The notes under the pieces: generated by a model
What the model saw: the letters and a program-made list of their open reading frames with translations, nothing else
Told to the model about the DNA's origin: nothing
Database searches by the model: none
Assembly (NCBI RefSeq): GCF_022201045.2
Contig: NC_068558.1
Span: 49,827,501 to 49,891,500, forward strand
Length of the DNA: 64,000 nt
DNA from: Citrus sinensis
Taxonomy: Eukaryota; Streptophyta; Magnoliopsida; Sapindales; Rutaceae
Reading direction: 5' to 3'
Translations under genes and position numbers: made by a program
Part shown: piece by piece, positions 13,478 to 25,402 of the stretch
How the letters are laid out: every line of letters starts with the position of its first letter
Numbering within the stretch: position 1 is the stretch's first letter

Positions 13478-14127
13478 TTAGTCATGAAATAAAAATATCA
13501 GAAGGAGAAAACTCCAATAACACATTTTCTTGGTGGAAAAACTGTATCCAGTTTTATCATTATAGTACTTAGACCACTGCATTACATCTCCATACTTGGA
13601 AGAACCCTTGATGGCAGGAAGCATTTTGGAGGTAAGGTCAGCAACAGGAATGAAGCCATTTTCACCTGCAGCAATTGTTCCTCCTTCAATACCAAAATCA
13701 ATTCCATCCAAAACAGCATTGCCCAGCGGGCGAGATGATGATTGTCCGCCCAAGAAGTTGTTCCAAAGATAATCTGCAACTTGTCTAGCATCCTCAGAGA
13801 AGCTAAGGTAGTAGTTGCCTGCACCTCCTTCGATTGAAAGCATCACCTTAACTCCTTTTGCTTGACAAGATTTAATGTCAATGCTTATCCATTATTGTAC
13901 AGTTCACAGTGACCAGCAAGGTTTATCATAGGAGTCTAAACATTTCCAATGGTGGGCAGAAAAGCTAAGTTCACAAAATCATAATTGCTTGTGGTGCAAG
14001 TCTCCATGAAGGTGCTTTGAATTCCATTTTGAACCCAATAGATTGTAATTCCACTAGCATCATCACCCGTCATTAGCTTTAGGACTGCACAGAAGAGTAG
14101 TACAGAAATTGATGATTTTAATGCCAT
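13478..14127 (-). pseudogene. Truncated, broken class III chitinase copy
   Basis: The start at 14127 encodes a signal peptide and mature N-terminus ('GITIYWVQNG', 'ETCTTSNYDFVNLAFLPT') that stops near 13936. After a frame change the sequence resumes in 13478-13846 with '[20 protein letters not shown]', 'AVLDGIDFGIEGGT', then jumps straight to 'NGFIPVADLTSKMLPAIKGS' and 'WSKYYNDKTGYS'. About 100 residues between the catalytic motif and the C-terminal third, including the '[10 protein letters not shown]' and 'PPCQYSS' parts of the intact copy, are missing. The middle Asp of the catalytic DxDxE set is Gly. Middle copy of the three-gene array; nonfunctional as read. Confidence 0.85.
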
Positions 14128-14129
14128 TT

Positions 14130-16990
14130 TGCACTCTTCTTTTCAATCATTTAATTCTCTCGGTGGTAAGTGGTAACAGGTACAATAAATCAAGCTAGTT
14201 TTTACTTTGGTGTTTAACATGTTGAAGGTGGCTTTTATAGAAGAAAAAAGACCCCAACTGCAAGTCTGCAATGCCCATAACTCTGTTTTCTTGTCCAAGA
14301 GTACGTGGTTTTACAGTCAGGCAATCTGGTATTGCTTTGGGTGGCTATATGCGGTTTTATCCTTCATGCATACAACTTGTTTGAAAGCAGTACCAATTTC
14401 TTCATCCTCTAATGTCCACTTAGCAAAAGATATAATGAACCGTCCATAGGCATTCTGTAGTTCACTCGAATTGTTTCTTATAATTTGTCTAGTTCACTCG
14501 AATTGTTTCTACATGGCGAACATTAATGATAACTCATTAGTAGAAAATGACAATTGCATGGGGTTTGAATGGACAAGGACATAAACCGAGTTATTAGAAT
14601 ATGATCAGTTGCCACCTTCAGCTCTGCTAATCGGTCATGGACTTATTTAGAAGTACTTTTGCTTCGAAAACTTGCTGCTTGTTGAGTTTACAAGTAAGCC
14701 AGAGATGCAAACTTCATTGACCAACCCTTTCACACATTAACAAAGTTTAAACTAGGAAATTCACCTGAATCATGATTGCAGAGGACTAGAATAGTGCTCC
14801 AGAAATTGATGGCCCATTCTTCTCTTCGGTTTGAATTTAAACTCTATAAAAACTAGTATAATTTATCTATTTATGCTTTCTCTGTGTAATTGTTGAACAA
14901 AAATATCTTTTATACCTACTTTTATTTATTTCCTCCTTGTATATTGAAGCATAACATAACTACTCATTAAATTTTCTTTCTACTCATGTGAGTGGAATTC
15001 AAATTTTAGATCTCTTATTTCAACTCAAGAGGTTTTACCTATTAAATCAGCTAATAATTTATTTACTAGATGAATAGTTATGGTTTTACTCATACATATT
15101 GTAGAAAATTGTCATAGTTATCTTCTAATTAGTTGTGATTAGATTCCTGTATTTTGTGTATATATCATGTTTATCTCTTACTATTCTTTAGGAACAAATC
15201 TATACAAATGGCTATAAAACACCATGTATCTATAGTATCAATAGACAAATGAAAAAAATTATATTAGTTCCTCAAATCTTCACATATGACCTGTAAGCAT
15301 TACCAATTTCCATATCTTCTAAACTGAATTATAATGCAAGATAATTGATTTTCTAGATGTCCTATGTTACAACTAATTTTTATTCTCTCTGTCAAATTTA
15401 ATTTTTGTTTTCTATGATGGTTAGTTTCTAAATCTAAATAATCTAATTTCTTAAAATTCATGAACTAATTTTTTAAATCTTTTAATTTATTTCTAATTTT
15501 TAAAGCTAAATTCTCACACTTATCTAATAATTTTATTTCTCTACTATACATAATATTTGTAATAAATAACCTTGAAAAAATATAATGTATAATAGTTATG
15601 TTTCTTTCTATTTTAGGAGCTAAAGTAGATGTGTAGTCTACTAAAAGTTTTATATTTCCTAATCTTTCTTCTAATAAATTGTCTAATTGTGAGTGTTCTC
15701 TACTAATTCTTACTACTTCAGTTTCTACAATATCTAAAACACGTTCTAATATTTCTATATAATGGTTATTTTTTTATCCAAACATCAGAATCTTTTTCTA
15801 AAACAACGAATTGATTTTTATAAAATTTATCAATCTAAGAATTTTTCATGAATTAAACAGAGTCTGCCTTATAACTATTCATATAAAAAAATATTTAAGA
15901 CAAGAACAAAAGAGATACCGTAATATTAAAAAAGAGAAAAGAAAAAGAAGCATTAGAATTCGCTAGACAAAAGATAGGACCAAATTACTATGTTAGCCAT
16001 TTAATTAACCCTTTAAAAATTGCATCAACATCATCAGTTAGCCAATTAAATAATTCTTTAGATAATGCATCACCATCCATACTGATTTACAACCATTGTG
16101 AGTCATGACACGCACAATTAGAAAACCTAATGACACTAGATATCATTTAAATAATGAAATAAATGTATGTAAACAGAAAATAATTACATTACTAATGTAG
16201 AATTATATAGACACAACACCTTTTTTATTAGGTCAATAGGTATTGTCTACAGTTTTAGTGTCTTATATAATTGTCTCTTTCCCTCAATCAATATATATAT
16301 ATATTTATATAAAGAAGGAGAAAATGACAAAAGGAAGGCATGTGAAACCTCTTGAGTTGAAACCAAGATTTTAGAATACGGTGGGTGGCCAAGATTTGGG
16401 TGGTGTTTAAGCCTTGTTTGGAACTACTGCCTATAGCCCAGTTGCTAGGGCTTTTGGTAACCGCCACCACCCATAGCAGTATTTTTTTTAATATTTTAAT
16501 TCTTTTTTAAACAAAAAAATTATATATTAAGTTTTACAAAATAATATTTATCAAATACCCATAAATTTAGAGTTGTAGCTCTTGTTTTCCAACAGCTGTA
16601 TCCTCAAAGACACAAGCACAACACCTTACTACCAAACATACACTTAGATTACATAACTTTGAGATATACTCTTTTGGCCTGAATTAATTTGGGAAGAAAT
16701 GTGCAGATTATTGACATGGAAGTAAGTGAGTCTACGTTGTAAACCAGAAATCCTGCGGATTTCATGGATTTTCATTGGTTTACATCTTATACATCCACAC
16801 AATGGTTATAGAAATCCATTAAGAGAGACTAGCAAATCGGATGAGGAAATAAGAGAGAATACTTTTAAGAACGCACAAATCCATGTATATATTTATAAAT
16901 GACAGATGCATAAACATCACATATGGAATATAGATATTACAAAAATTAAACAAGCTGCTGCATGGGAAATATAAGCTAGTAGTTTAGAAC
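14130..16990. other. Intergenic region with degenerate coding-like stretch
   Basis: No intact gene. At 14990-15060 and again at 22695-22760 the same kind of segment occurs, opening with 'gagtggaattcaaat' and resembling a tRNA-derived SINE head on the minus strand (weak). At about 15475-15764 (minus) there is an open stretch of about 97 codons without a start, charged and leucine-rich. At 15935-16110 (plus) a second open stretch reads 'FARQKIGPNYYVSHLINP'. I recognise neither; a very old decayed element, possibly virus-derived, is one reading. An (AT)n tract lies near 16290-16310. Confidence 0.45.
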
Positions 16991-16997
16991 TTTAGGA

Positions 16998-17921
<924 letters not shown>

Positions 17922-17955
17922 TTACTCTATATACTTATTTAACTTCTGTGCTGAG

Positions 17956-17962
17956 TTATATA
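17956..17962 (-). promoter_or_regulatory. TATA box of the intact chitinase gene
   Basis: Minus-strand TATATAA about 53 bp upstream of the start codon. It would place transcription start near 17926 and give a short 5' UTR of some 20 nt. A second TATA-like word at 17927-17933 is too close to the ATG to be the main one. Confidence 0.5.
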
Positions 17963-19139
17963 TGTTGAGAGACATTCCACTTTCATTTTATACTAGGAGG
18001 ATGCCCCTCATGCAACAAAATCTTTGGCCTCTGGTAAATACTAATCTTGGCGTGCCTCAATGGTTGCTTTAAGTTAATGAAGCTAAATTAGTTCATTTGA
18101 AAGTTGGCTTGTCCCTGTGCTTTTGTTCAGTACTTTCTCTAGCGTCTTATTTTGTCATCCTTACTTCCGAAGAAAATGAGTGTTGTTTACACACTACAAT
18201 AGCAGTCAAAAATATCCAGCCAAATGAAACTTCAAATCTTGATCTTGGTACGTCATAAAATCGTTGCAGCATTTTTCTAATTTTATTCCTTTTATTTAAA
18301 AAAAGAAAGAAAGAAACACTAAATGCTGAATTACAATTCAATGGTCTTTCTTGATTAGTTTAATATTTGAAAGATAATGCAGAGTAGAACAAGAAAATGG
18401 AGATTGAAATTTATATAGTATTGATACCTTCATCAATTTTCTAATCTAAAGAAACATTTAGTTAATTATTCATTTATGGTTCTAGAAAGCCAGGGCTCGC
18501 TGTATCTTCTTTCTTCTTTCTGTGATCCCTCCCTTGCCTCCATTCGGGCGCTCCCTTATTTGAGCATAAGAACCATTGAAATTACAATTTTCCTCACAAC
18601 TTGCTGGACACCAAATTAAAAGATTAGATGCATATGTACGTATAGAATGACACTGGAACCAATGTCTTCTTTAAAAGATCAACTGCTTAAGCCTTGCGGT
18701 GGAATCTGCAAACTCTTTGGTGGCAAAACTAAGAACTCCACCTGAGCCTTTTTGCTGTAGTTGAAACAACTCCATGGCAGGAGAAGTCACGGTATAAAAA
18801 TAAAAAATTGCTTCTTAGGACAACAACTACGACGAAAACAGCTGTCGACACTGTCACTTACGAAATACCGTTCTTTTTTTTAAAAAAAAAAAATTATTTA
18901 TCCTTTAAAGAAGACATTGTCTTTTACTTTTTTTTTTTAAATTAATGAAAGAGCAACGTAAATCTATCAAAAATTTTATCACAAAATTTATTTTAAATAA
19001 AATGTTGTTAAGTAATTAATAAATTTTTATAAGATATAAAACTAATTATTGGATATTACATTATATAAAATAATTTTTAAAAATAAAAAATTTAATATAT
19101 GTTCTTGTAACACTGAAAATGTGAAATCATCCTTCACGC

Positions 19140-19436
19140 TAAAAACAACAAAACCTAACCCAACGCGAAAATCACTGTTAGCCGGCGGCATCGTCTTCAA
19201 AATTCCGGCAACGGCGCCGATGTAAATTCTCCAACCATCAATTTTTCATTGGGGCCAGGGACTAAGAATAATAGATCGAAAATTGAAGCAAAATGGACAA
19301 TGAGATATTGAAGGAGGAGAAGAGGAGTTTCGCGCGCAGCGCGTCAGCAAGGGCCTGCCGGCCGTCGCTCGTTATCTCGCCGTTCTTCACATGTCCTCTG
19401 TTGATCCTGGATTAACCTCCGATTCTTCTCTTAAGT
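19140..19436 (+). other. GC-rich, coding-like island of unknown origin
   Basis: This stretch is clearly richer in G and C than its flanks and contains CpG-rich words ('ggcaacggcgccgatg', 'gcgcgcagcgcgtcagc'). One frame reads 'VSKGLPAVARYLAVLHMSSV' up to a GTAAAA-type splice donor near 19435; another frame reads a 40-codon ORF from an ATG near 19293. It could be a first exon or CpG-rich promoter of a decayed or unannotated gene. I do not recognise the protein. Confidence 0.25.
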
Positions 19437-20007
19437 AAAATCCATAGCTCTCTCTATCAATGTACATGTAACTGTGTAATAGTTCGTCTTTTTGCGAACA
19501 ATCCATCGAATTTGAAAAATGAGAAGCGAAAATGGTTGTAAAATTGTAAACTGAAGGCAAGTTTCTACTTTGTTGTTACTGATTATTTGTTGATTTTAGT
19601 TGCAAGTGTATGCATTTGAAGTGTTTGTGAGTTGCTTTTGGATTGATGTGCTTTCATAATGTTAGAAGTGGGAACAGATGTGTTCTGTGGAAGGCTGGAA
19701 GCATAAGAATGGAGTGTTTTGAGTTTCAGTTTTGCGTTTGCGTTTCGACAATGAAGCTGTTTCCTGTACGAGGGGCGTCCTTCTTAATAGCAATATTCTA
19801 CTGTGGTGGTACTTCCCATTTCAAGGTTAGATTAACTGCTCAGTGTGTCCTTCCTGTTGCCCTTTGATATTGATGTCCTGTTAGTTCCTTCACACCTGCA
19901 TTGCTGTCTACAAAGAGATCAAACTCCGATGCCAATAAAGAGGCTAAAATGTTGATATGATTACTTGCATCCTCCAGTGCTGTTTTAAAAGGGCCTTTTT
20001 CTTGTCT

Positions 20008-20081
20008 GCGGTTAGATTGATTAATAAAGCATACAAGTCCAGAAAGAGAAAACTCATTCTAGAAATTCTTGCTAAGGTAGC
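20008..20081 (+). pseudogene. Fragment resembling exon 2 of the U11/U12-59K gene
   Basis: The segment matches 28342-28439 of the U11/U12-59K gene, with an internal gap of about 20 bp. The shared words, in order, are 'ttagattg', 'taataaagca', 'caagtcca', 'aaact', 'agaaat' and 'aaggtagc', the last spanning the exon 2 splice donor. In the ungapped first 34 bases I count 28 identities. No other exon of that gene is recognisable nearby. It is probably a partial duplicate about 8 kb upstream on the same strand. Confidence 0.5.
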
Positions 20082-20304
20082 TTTCTTGTTTTTTTCCTAG
20101 CTTAACGTCTTGATATGCTTCCTTTTACATTTTGTTTCATTGTTTCAGTATGTTATCAGTGCTAATTAATTTTGTGATGACTCCTAGATTTCTCTGATTC
20201 TGAATTCCTAGTACATGTATAGCCCATTATTTTTCTTGTTTGATTTGGGAAATACACATCTTAGAGAGAACATGACTTCGATTTTGCAAGAACTAAGCAT
20301 CATT

Positions 20305-20678
20305 TTTTTTTTTTTAAACTGACTATTACAGTCAGACTTGTAACTACATGAGACCTATTACTGATATTTACAATTATACTATCACTCATATTTACATGAG
20401 ACTATTACTAGGACTAGTACATAAATTCTCATCAAGCACTGTTCAGATTCTTACCCACTCACATTGGTAAGGGAAAAGACTAACATTCACTCAAATAAAT
20501 GAGGAAGAACTTAAGCGATGTCTACTCCAATCACATTGGTAACTAATAGTAAGGGAGAAGACTAACCTTCACTCAAATAAATGAGGAAGGACTTAAGCCT
20601 CCGCAATGCTTTTGTGGGGGCTTGAACTATTTGGCTGAGTGAGCATTGTGGAGGCTCGAACTATTTGGCCGAGTGATT
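20305..20678 (-). mobile_element. SINE-like retroposon with 14-bp target-site duplication
   Basis: Identical direct repeats 'aactaagcatcatt' lie at 20291-20304 and 20679-20692. On the minus strand the insert starts at 20678, has a box B-like 'tagttcgagcctcc' and ends in an A tail (poly-T at 20305-20315 on plus). It contains an internal near-duplicate of about 50 bp ('aagactaac-ttcactcaaataaatgagg') and two 'actatttggc-gagtga' words, so it may be a dimeric or rearranged copy. Long TSD and A tail fit LINE-mediated retroposition. Confidence 0.7.
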
Positions 20679-21385
20679 AACTAAGCATCATTCTTGAAAG
20701 TTAATACTTTGTTTTTTTGCCTTTTAATGGCTGTGTCCGACTTTATATACAGTTAATGTTTTGACTGTTTTTAGAATTCCATGTTTATATTTTCGTGGGG
20801 TTCCAGCAGACTAATAGGACAAGAAAGACAAACAGTGACCTTAGGTAAAAGTATTAAAGGCCTTTCATACTTATGTCATTCACATTTTTGTTAAATTTCT
20901 CATTTTATATATAATTTAAGAACTTCTAGAAAACCGTTATATATGGTCACTGTTTTGTGATAATTTAGTGACAACTCATTGTTAATATCTTTTCTCCTTT
21001 TTGTTTGCTCCTGTATAATGAGAAGATAACCTATATGGGCATCATAAAGAACTCCAAATCTTATGACCAAAAGTTTTGCAAGAGTTTCATATACTTACAT
21101 CAAATGTTGGCTTATCCCAGTCCTTATTAGGCAAAAAAAGAAAAAAGAAAAAAAAAGAGATATTCTTTAAGGAACTTCGGAAAAAAATAAATAAAACCTA
21201 ATTTTACTTGGGTTGGCTTTTGTGTCCTTTTGTATTTGTCTTTTGCTTGACCTGGATAGAACTGACAAATATATGTATTCATGGTGACCATAAGCTCCTA
21301 GTTGTATGAACCTGGATCCTCTGATTGTATATAAGCTTCTCTTCTTTCATCACTCTTCCACATTACTATTTGTCAAGGAACCCAT

Positions 21386-22110
21386 ATGGAAACCTCAAGC
21401 CCTTTAGCCATTGAGAGTTTTTCATACAGTTGGTTATCAAATGTAGAAACCCTTTTGGATGGCATTGATGAGCCTCTTAGAACATCTCTTGACAGCTCCT
21501 CTGAAGCCATCTCAAAGGAATTGGCTGAGAACTTCAATTTTGACATTCCTACATCTCAATCTTCAGCAGCTCTTCTTCATGCTGATGAGCTTTTTTCTGA
21601 TGGCCTCATCAAACCCGAATTTGTTGACCCTTCAAAGATATTAGATGCCAGTACTTCAGGTTTGATTACAGTCCTGCCTGGTTCTTCATTTTCTTCAGGA
21701 AATGTGATTCCAGTCTTTCAGGGCCATTATCGTTTGTTTAGTAAATGGAGAATATCATTCAAGAAAAATTTTCTGAAATGTTTTGGATATCTCAGACCTC
21801 ACTGCCATAATATCGGAAGCTCATGGAAAAGGAGTAGTAGGGTTGATGATATTGACAGGAGAGAACGGGAAGTTAAGAGTTCGAGCAGTTCACCACAAGC
21901 ATCTCCACCACCAAGTGCAAAATATTCAGTGGGTGTGGGTGATTGGTATGATATTGAGAACTCAATTTATGAAGCGATTCTCCATTGCAAAAGATCAATA
22001 GGTTTGTTCCTGCAAAAGTAGCAGTCTCTTTTCTCATGCTTGTGATTGTTACTGATAATGAATTTCTGCGGTCATTGATCATTTTCTACATTTTGTTTTC
22101 AGAGAAATGA
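21386..22110 (+). CDS. MAKR6: Membrane-associated kinase regulator 6-like protein
   Basis: MAKR proteins are small plant proteins that bind the plasma membrane and modulate receptor kinases (BKI1 relatives). The N-terminus METSSPLAIESFSYSWL has the FSYSWL word typical of this family, followed by an acidic, Ser-rich region; the middle is basic (RKNFLKCFGYL-like stretch around 115-130), and the C-terminus is WYDIENSIYEAILHCKRSI. Preferred model: exon 1 21386-22001, intron 22002-22102 (GT...TTTTCAG), exon 2 22103-22110, ending RSIEK with stop TGA; 207 aa. If the intron is kept, the frame runs to a stop at 22019-22021 and ends RSIGLFLQK. The gene stands alone among mobile elements. The family call rests on the two conserved ends and is fairly firm; the subtype number is less so. 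Confidence 0.75.
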
Positions 22111-22830
22111 TTATTGAATAGGGAAAGAGGGTTGGAGGAGAGAGCTTCTAGAAATGTACACAAGAGATTGGGTACAACTTGTCCTTAATTTGTCCATTCC
22201 TTTGTGTTCCTTCTTGTTAATGGGAATTTTTATCTTTAAAGTCTACTGTCAAATGACATAAAATTACATTATTAATGCTGTTTTTTTGGTTATTTATAAG
22301 GATTAAATTACTATTATTATTTGTAATCTTCTCCTTGTAAGAATAAGAAGTTCCGCATCACTATTGGTCAAGCTAACTAAAGTTTTTGTTTTCTCCTTGG
22401 TGTTGTTTTGTATCTTTATTTATTTATTTATTTTTTTATGTTTTTTTGTTTTTATGTCATTGTGCTAGTAACCCGCCTACAAAATTTCATGCCTTTGTGA
22501 GACATGACTGTGTCATCATGCATCTCATTTTGTCGCTAGCCGAGTGATATGTGAACCAATTTCATGCCTCGAGCCACTGGGCAACACTTGCAAGAAACCA
22601 TGTGTAATTTACAAATCGCGTGCTACTGGTCAAAGTTATTTTTGTTTCCCTTTCTAGTGTTGTCTTATGGCAGGGAAATCTCTAACTCATACTAGAGTGG
22701 AATTCAAATCGAGTCATCATATGCTAGTAGGAGATTTTACCAGACTAATTAACTAGTGTCTACTGAAGTTCACGTGAGGAGAATATCCACATTTAAATAA
22801 ATGAAAAGTGTGTTTGGATATTTTAAAATA

Positions 22831-23366
22831 GAGTTATTATCATTTCACTACTTCAAAAATTACCGAATATCAAATGACTACAATAAGTATTATCTCATAT
22901 CATTTTCCTACTATATTTTTATAAAAATATCATTTTACTACTTTTCCGTTATAACTATTAATTGACCAGTTAGTTGACTAACAAAATACCAATTTCACCT
23001 TTCATGATTAAAAAAAAAAATACTTGAACTTTGCTTACAAAATAAATTTGTAATATATTTATAAAATGGATATAAAATACCAACATAATTCTTTTTGCTA
23101 CAATTGTGATATATGGATTACAAATTTATCTTATTATTTTTTTTAATCGTGAATGGTAGAATTGGTATTTTGTTAGTCAACTAACTGGTCAACTAACGGG
23201 TCAACTAATGGTTGTAACGGAAAAGTAGTAAAATGATATTTGTTGTAATGGAAAAGTAGTAAAATGATATTTTTATAAAAATATAGTGAGAAAATGATAT
23301 GAGACAATATATATTGTAGTCATTTGATATTTAACAATTTTTGAAATAATGAAATGATAATAACCC
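22831..23366. mobile_element. Mutator-type MITE with long terminal inverted repeats
   Basis: A 536-bp element flanked by an exact 9-bp duplication 'tttaaaata' (22822-22830 and 23367-23375). The ends are long inverted repeats: the left arm starts 'gagttattatcatttcacta' and the right arm, read on minus, starts 'gggttattatcatttcatta'. The arms stay alignable for more than 100 bp each ('atcaaatgactacaat', 'ttataaaaatatcatttt', 'actacttttcc'). The middle holds further inverted words ('ccagttagttgactaac'). A 9-bp TSD points to the Mutator superfamily. It has no coding capacity, so it is nonautonomous. Confidence 0.85.
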
Positions 23367-24213
23367 TTTAAAATATTTAACATTGAAAACTTAAAAAGAC
23401 ATGCCAAGAATGTAATACGAAACTGATATTAGTAATTGGCTCAAACAACGTTCCGATGGAACCCTTTTCAAAAAAGTCTTGAAAAATATTTTCTTAAGTC
23501 TTTTTGTGAAAAGGAAACAAGCATATACTTTCATAATGGACATGGTCAATGTGAATGGCATTAACGTTACTGAGACGTTATTTTTTTATATTTGAAACTT
23601 AAGGCTATCTCTCAATTTCTCACATTCTTTGATGAAGGACATAAGGGGGCAATAAGAGGCGAAATAGGTAAATACTTTTATTAAAAATATTAATTTAAGT
23701 ATCTATATCCATTATTCAAAAAAAAAATTTTATATTCATTTCATTTATTTCATTATTGATATAAAAGTAATTTTTTTTTCATGAACTTTGATGAATATAA
23801 TTATTCTTATGATTTGTAATTTGTAATGTGACTTTTGTAATAGATTAATATTAATATAAGATATATTACCAACTTTACTTTTATTTAAATTTTTTATTTT
23901 AATATAATTAAATTAAGTTCGAAAATTAAAAACACACCAGTTATTTTGAGATCTCCTATTATTATTCGGGGATCCACATTCTCTCCCCTTGAACAATTTT
24001 GATGAAAAAGATAAGATAATATGGACATATATAAAATATCGAAGATTGGTACTAAGATGTCGGTCCTCTTTCCTTCCCTCCCCGTTGCTATCCCTAAAAC
24101 TATCAGCCGCTACCTCAAAATTAGAATTAAAGGTCCAAAATTTGTCTTCGCCTATCTTCGTACCCACTTAAGGAAAGAATTGCGATAATTATCCCCTCCA
24201 TATATATCTCAAC

Positions 24214-24726
24214 TATTAAAGTCTTGGTTGGGAGGTGCCGCCCAAAGAAAGAAACAAAAGAGAAAGAAGAAAAATAAGAAAAAATGGGCTGGCCGAAATG
24301 CTTGAAAAGAAAAATGGAAAAAGAAGCAGTTTGTAGAAGAAAAGGAGGAACACGGTTTTGAAAAAGAGGAACGCGGTTTTGACTTTCTTGGCCATCATTT
24401 TGCCATAAATAGAAGTGCAAATGAAAAGCTGTAGTATTCCATTAAGAGAGAGCAATTTTTGAGAGAGTTTAGAGAGCTTGAAATTATAAGCTCTTGTTAT
24501 AGTAATTTAAGAGTTTGGATGTATTGGGGTTTTAAGAAGTGAGCTAAAATACTACAATACTTGTAACTCCTTTTTACTAATAAAATATTTCTTTTTGTTT
24601 TTGCCTGTGGACGTAGGCTAAAAGCCGAACCACGTAATTTCTGGTGTTCATTTTTTGTGTTTGTTCTTTATTTTCTTCCAATTTCATTTTAGTTGCATGT
24701 CTGCTTCACCCACCAATTTCTCAACA
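24214..24726 (+). mobile_element. Solo LTR of a Ty1/Copia retrotransposon (fossil)
   Basis: A 513-bp segment flanked by 5-bp direct repeats 'tcaac' (24209-24213 and 24727-24731), ending in 'caaca'. Inside is the block common in plant Copia LTRs: a TATA-like 'cataaatag', an 'agagagtttagagag' stretch, then 'tgtggacgtagg' and 'gccgaaccacg'. No internal coding region adjoins it, so it is best read as a solo LTR left by recombination. Age unknown; the matching TSD suggests it is not extremely old. Confidence 0.75.
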
Positions 24727-25298
24727 TCAACACCTCCGATTCTTTAATTAATTAAATGTATTTTTTTAAAATTATTCTTATTTTATAATGAGGATAATTA
24801 TGCTGTGAGATAAGTGGTGCGGTTATTCACCAAATCTCCTAAATCATGTGTGGTGCTTGGACACACCGCTTGCAAATTTGCTTCATCAGTACAACTTTTT
24901 ACAACACAAATAAGCATGTGGAGCTAACGCATGCAAACCGCTTGCATTGATTGGCCATTTATTTGTGTTAGGAAAGTGGCTTGAGAAACCAGCATTTCTA
25001 CAGAACAAATCAGCTATGGCTAAGAGCAAATCAGCTTCAATTTAGCTCTCGTAAATGATGTGGCAAGAATTACTTGCTTAGCCAAATCAATAAACCGCGC
25101 GACTGTTCTGTCTGTAATAGAACGTTTGAAATCAATTCAAAATTCTCTCTTTAGTTTTATACATCCAGCTCCCTTACACATTACATTATTTACTTCAATT
25201 ATCAAATTACTTCCTGTCAATACCACAACAAATTAATATTTCTATTTATATCTTTCCCCCTCTCGTTAGCTCTCTGTCTCAAGCATCATCATCAGTAC

Positions 25299-25402
25299 CA
25301 CCACTTATAGAATATAATGAATTTTTGTTGTTAGGTTTTATTCAATTCATCACCACTTATAGAATATAATGAATTTTTGTTGTTAGGTTTTATTTCATTT
25401 TA
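25299..25402. repeat. Tandem duplication, 52-bp unit
   Basis: Two nearly identical units with 'ccacttatagaatataatga' followed by 'atttttgttgttaggtttta' start at 25301 and 25353. A similar young duplication (55-bp period, 'aatccaagagattttgagga') occurs at about 25766-25875. Both look like replication-slippage events in noncoding DNA. Confidence 0.8.

Noticed and set aside
16400-16655. Possible hAT-type MITE near the intact chitinase
   Set aside because: The inverted words 'ttgtttgg...ccaaaca' are too short and diverged, and no duplicated flank was found.
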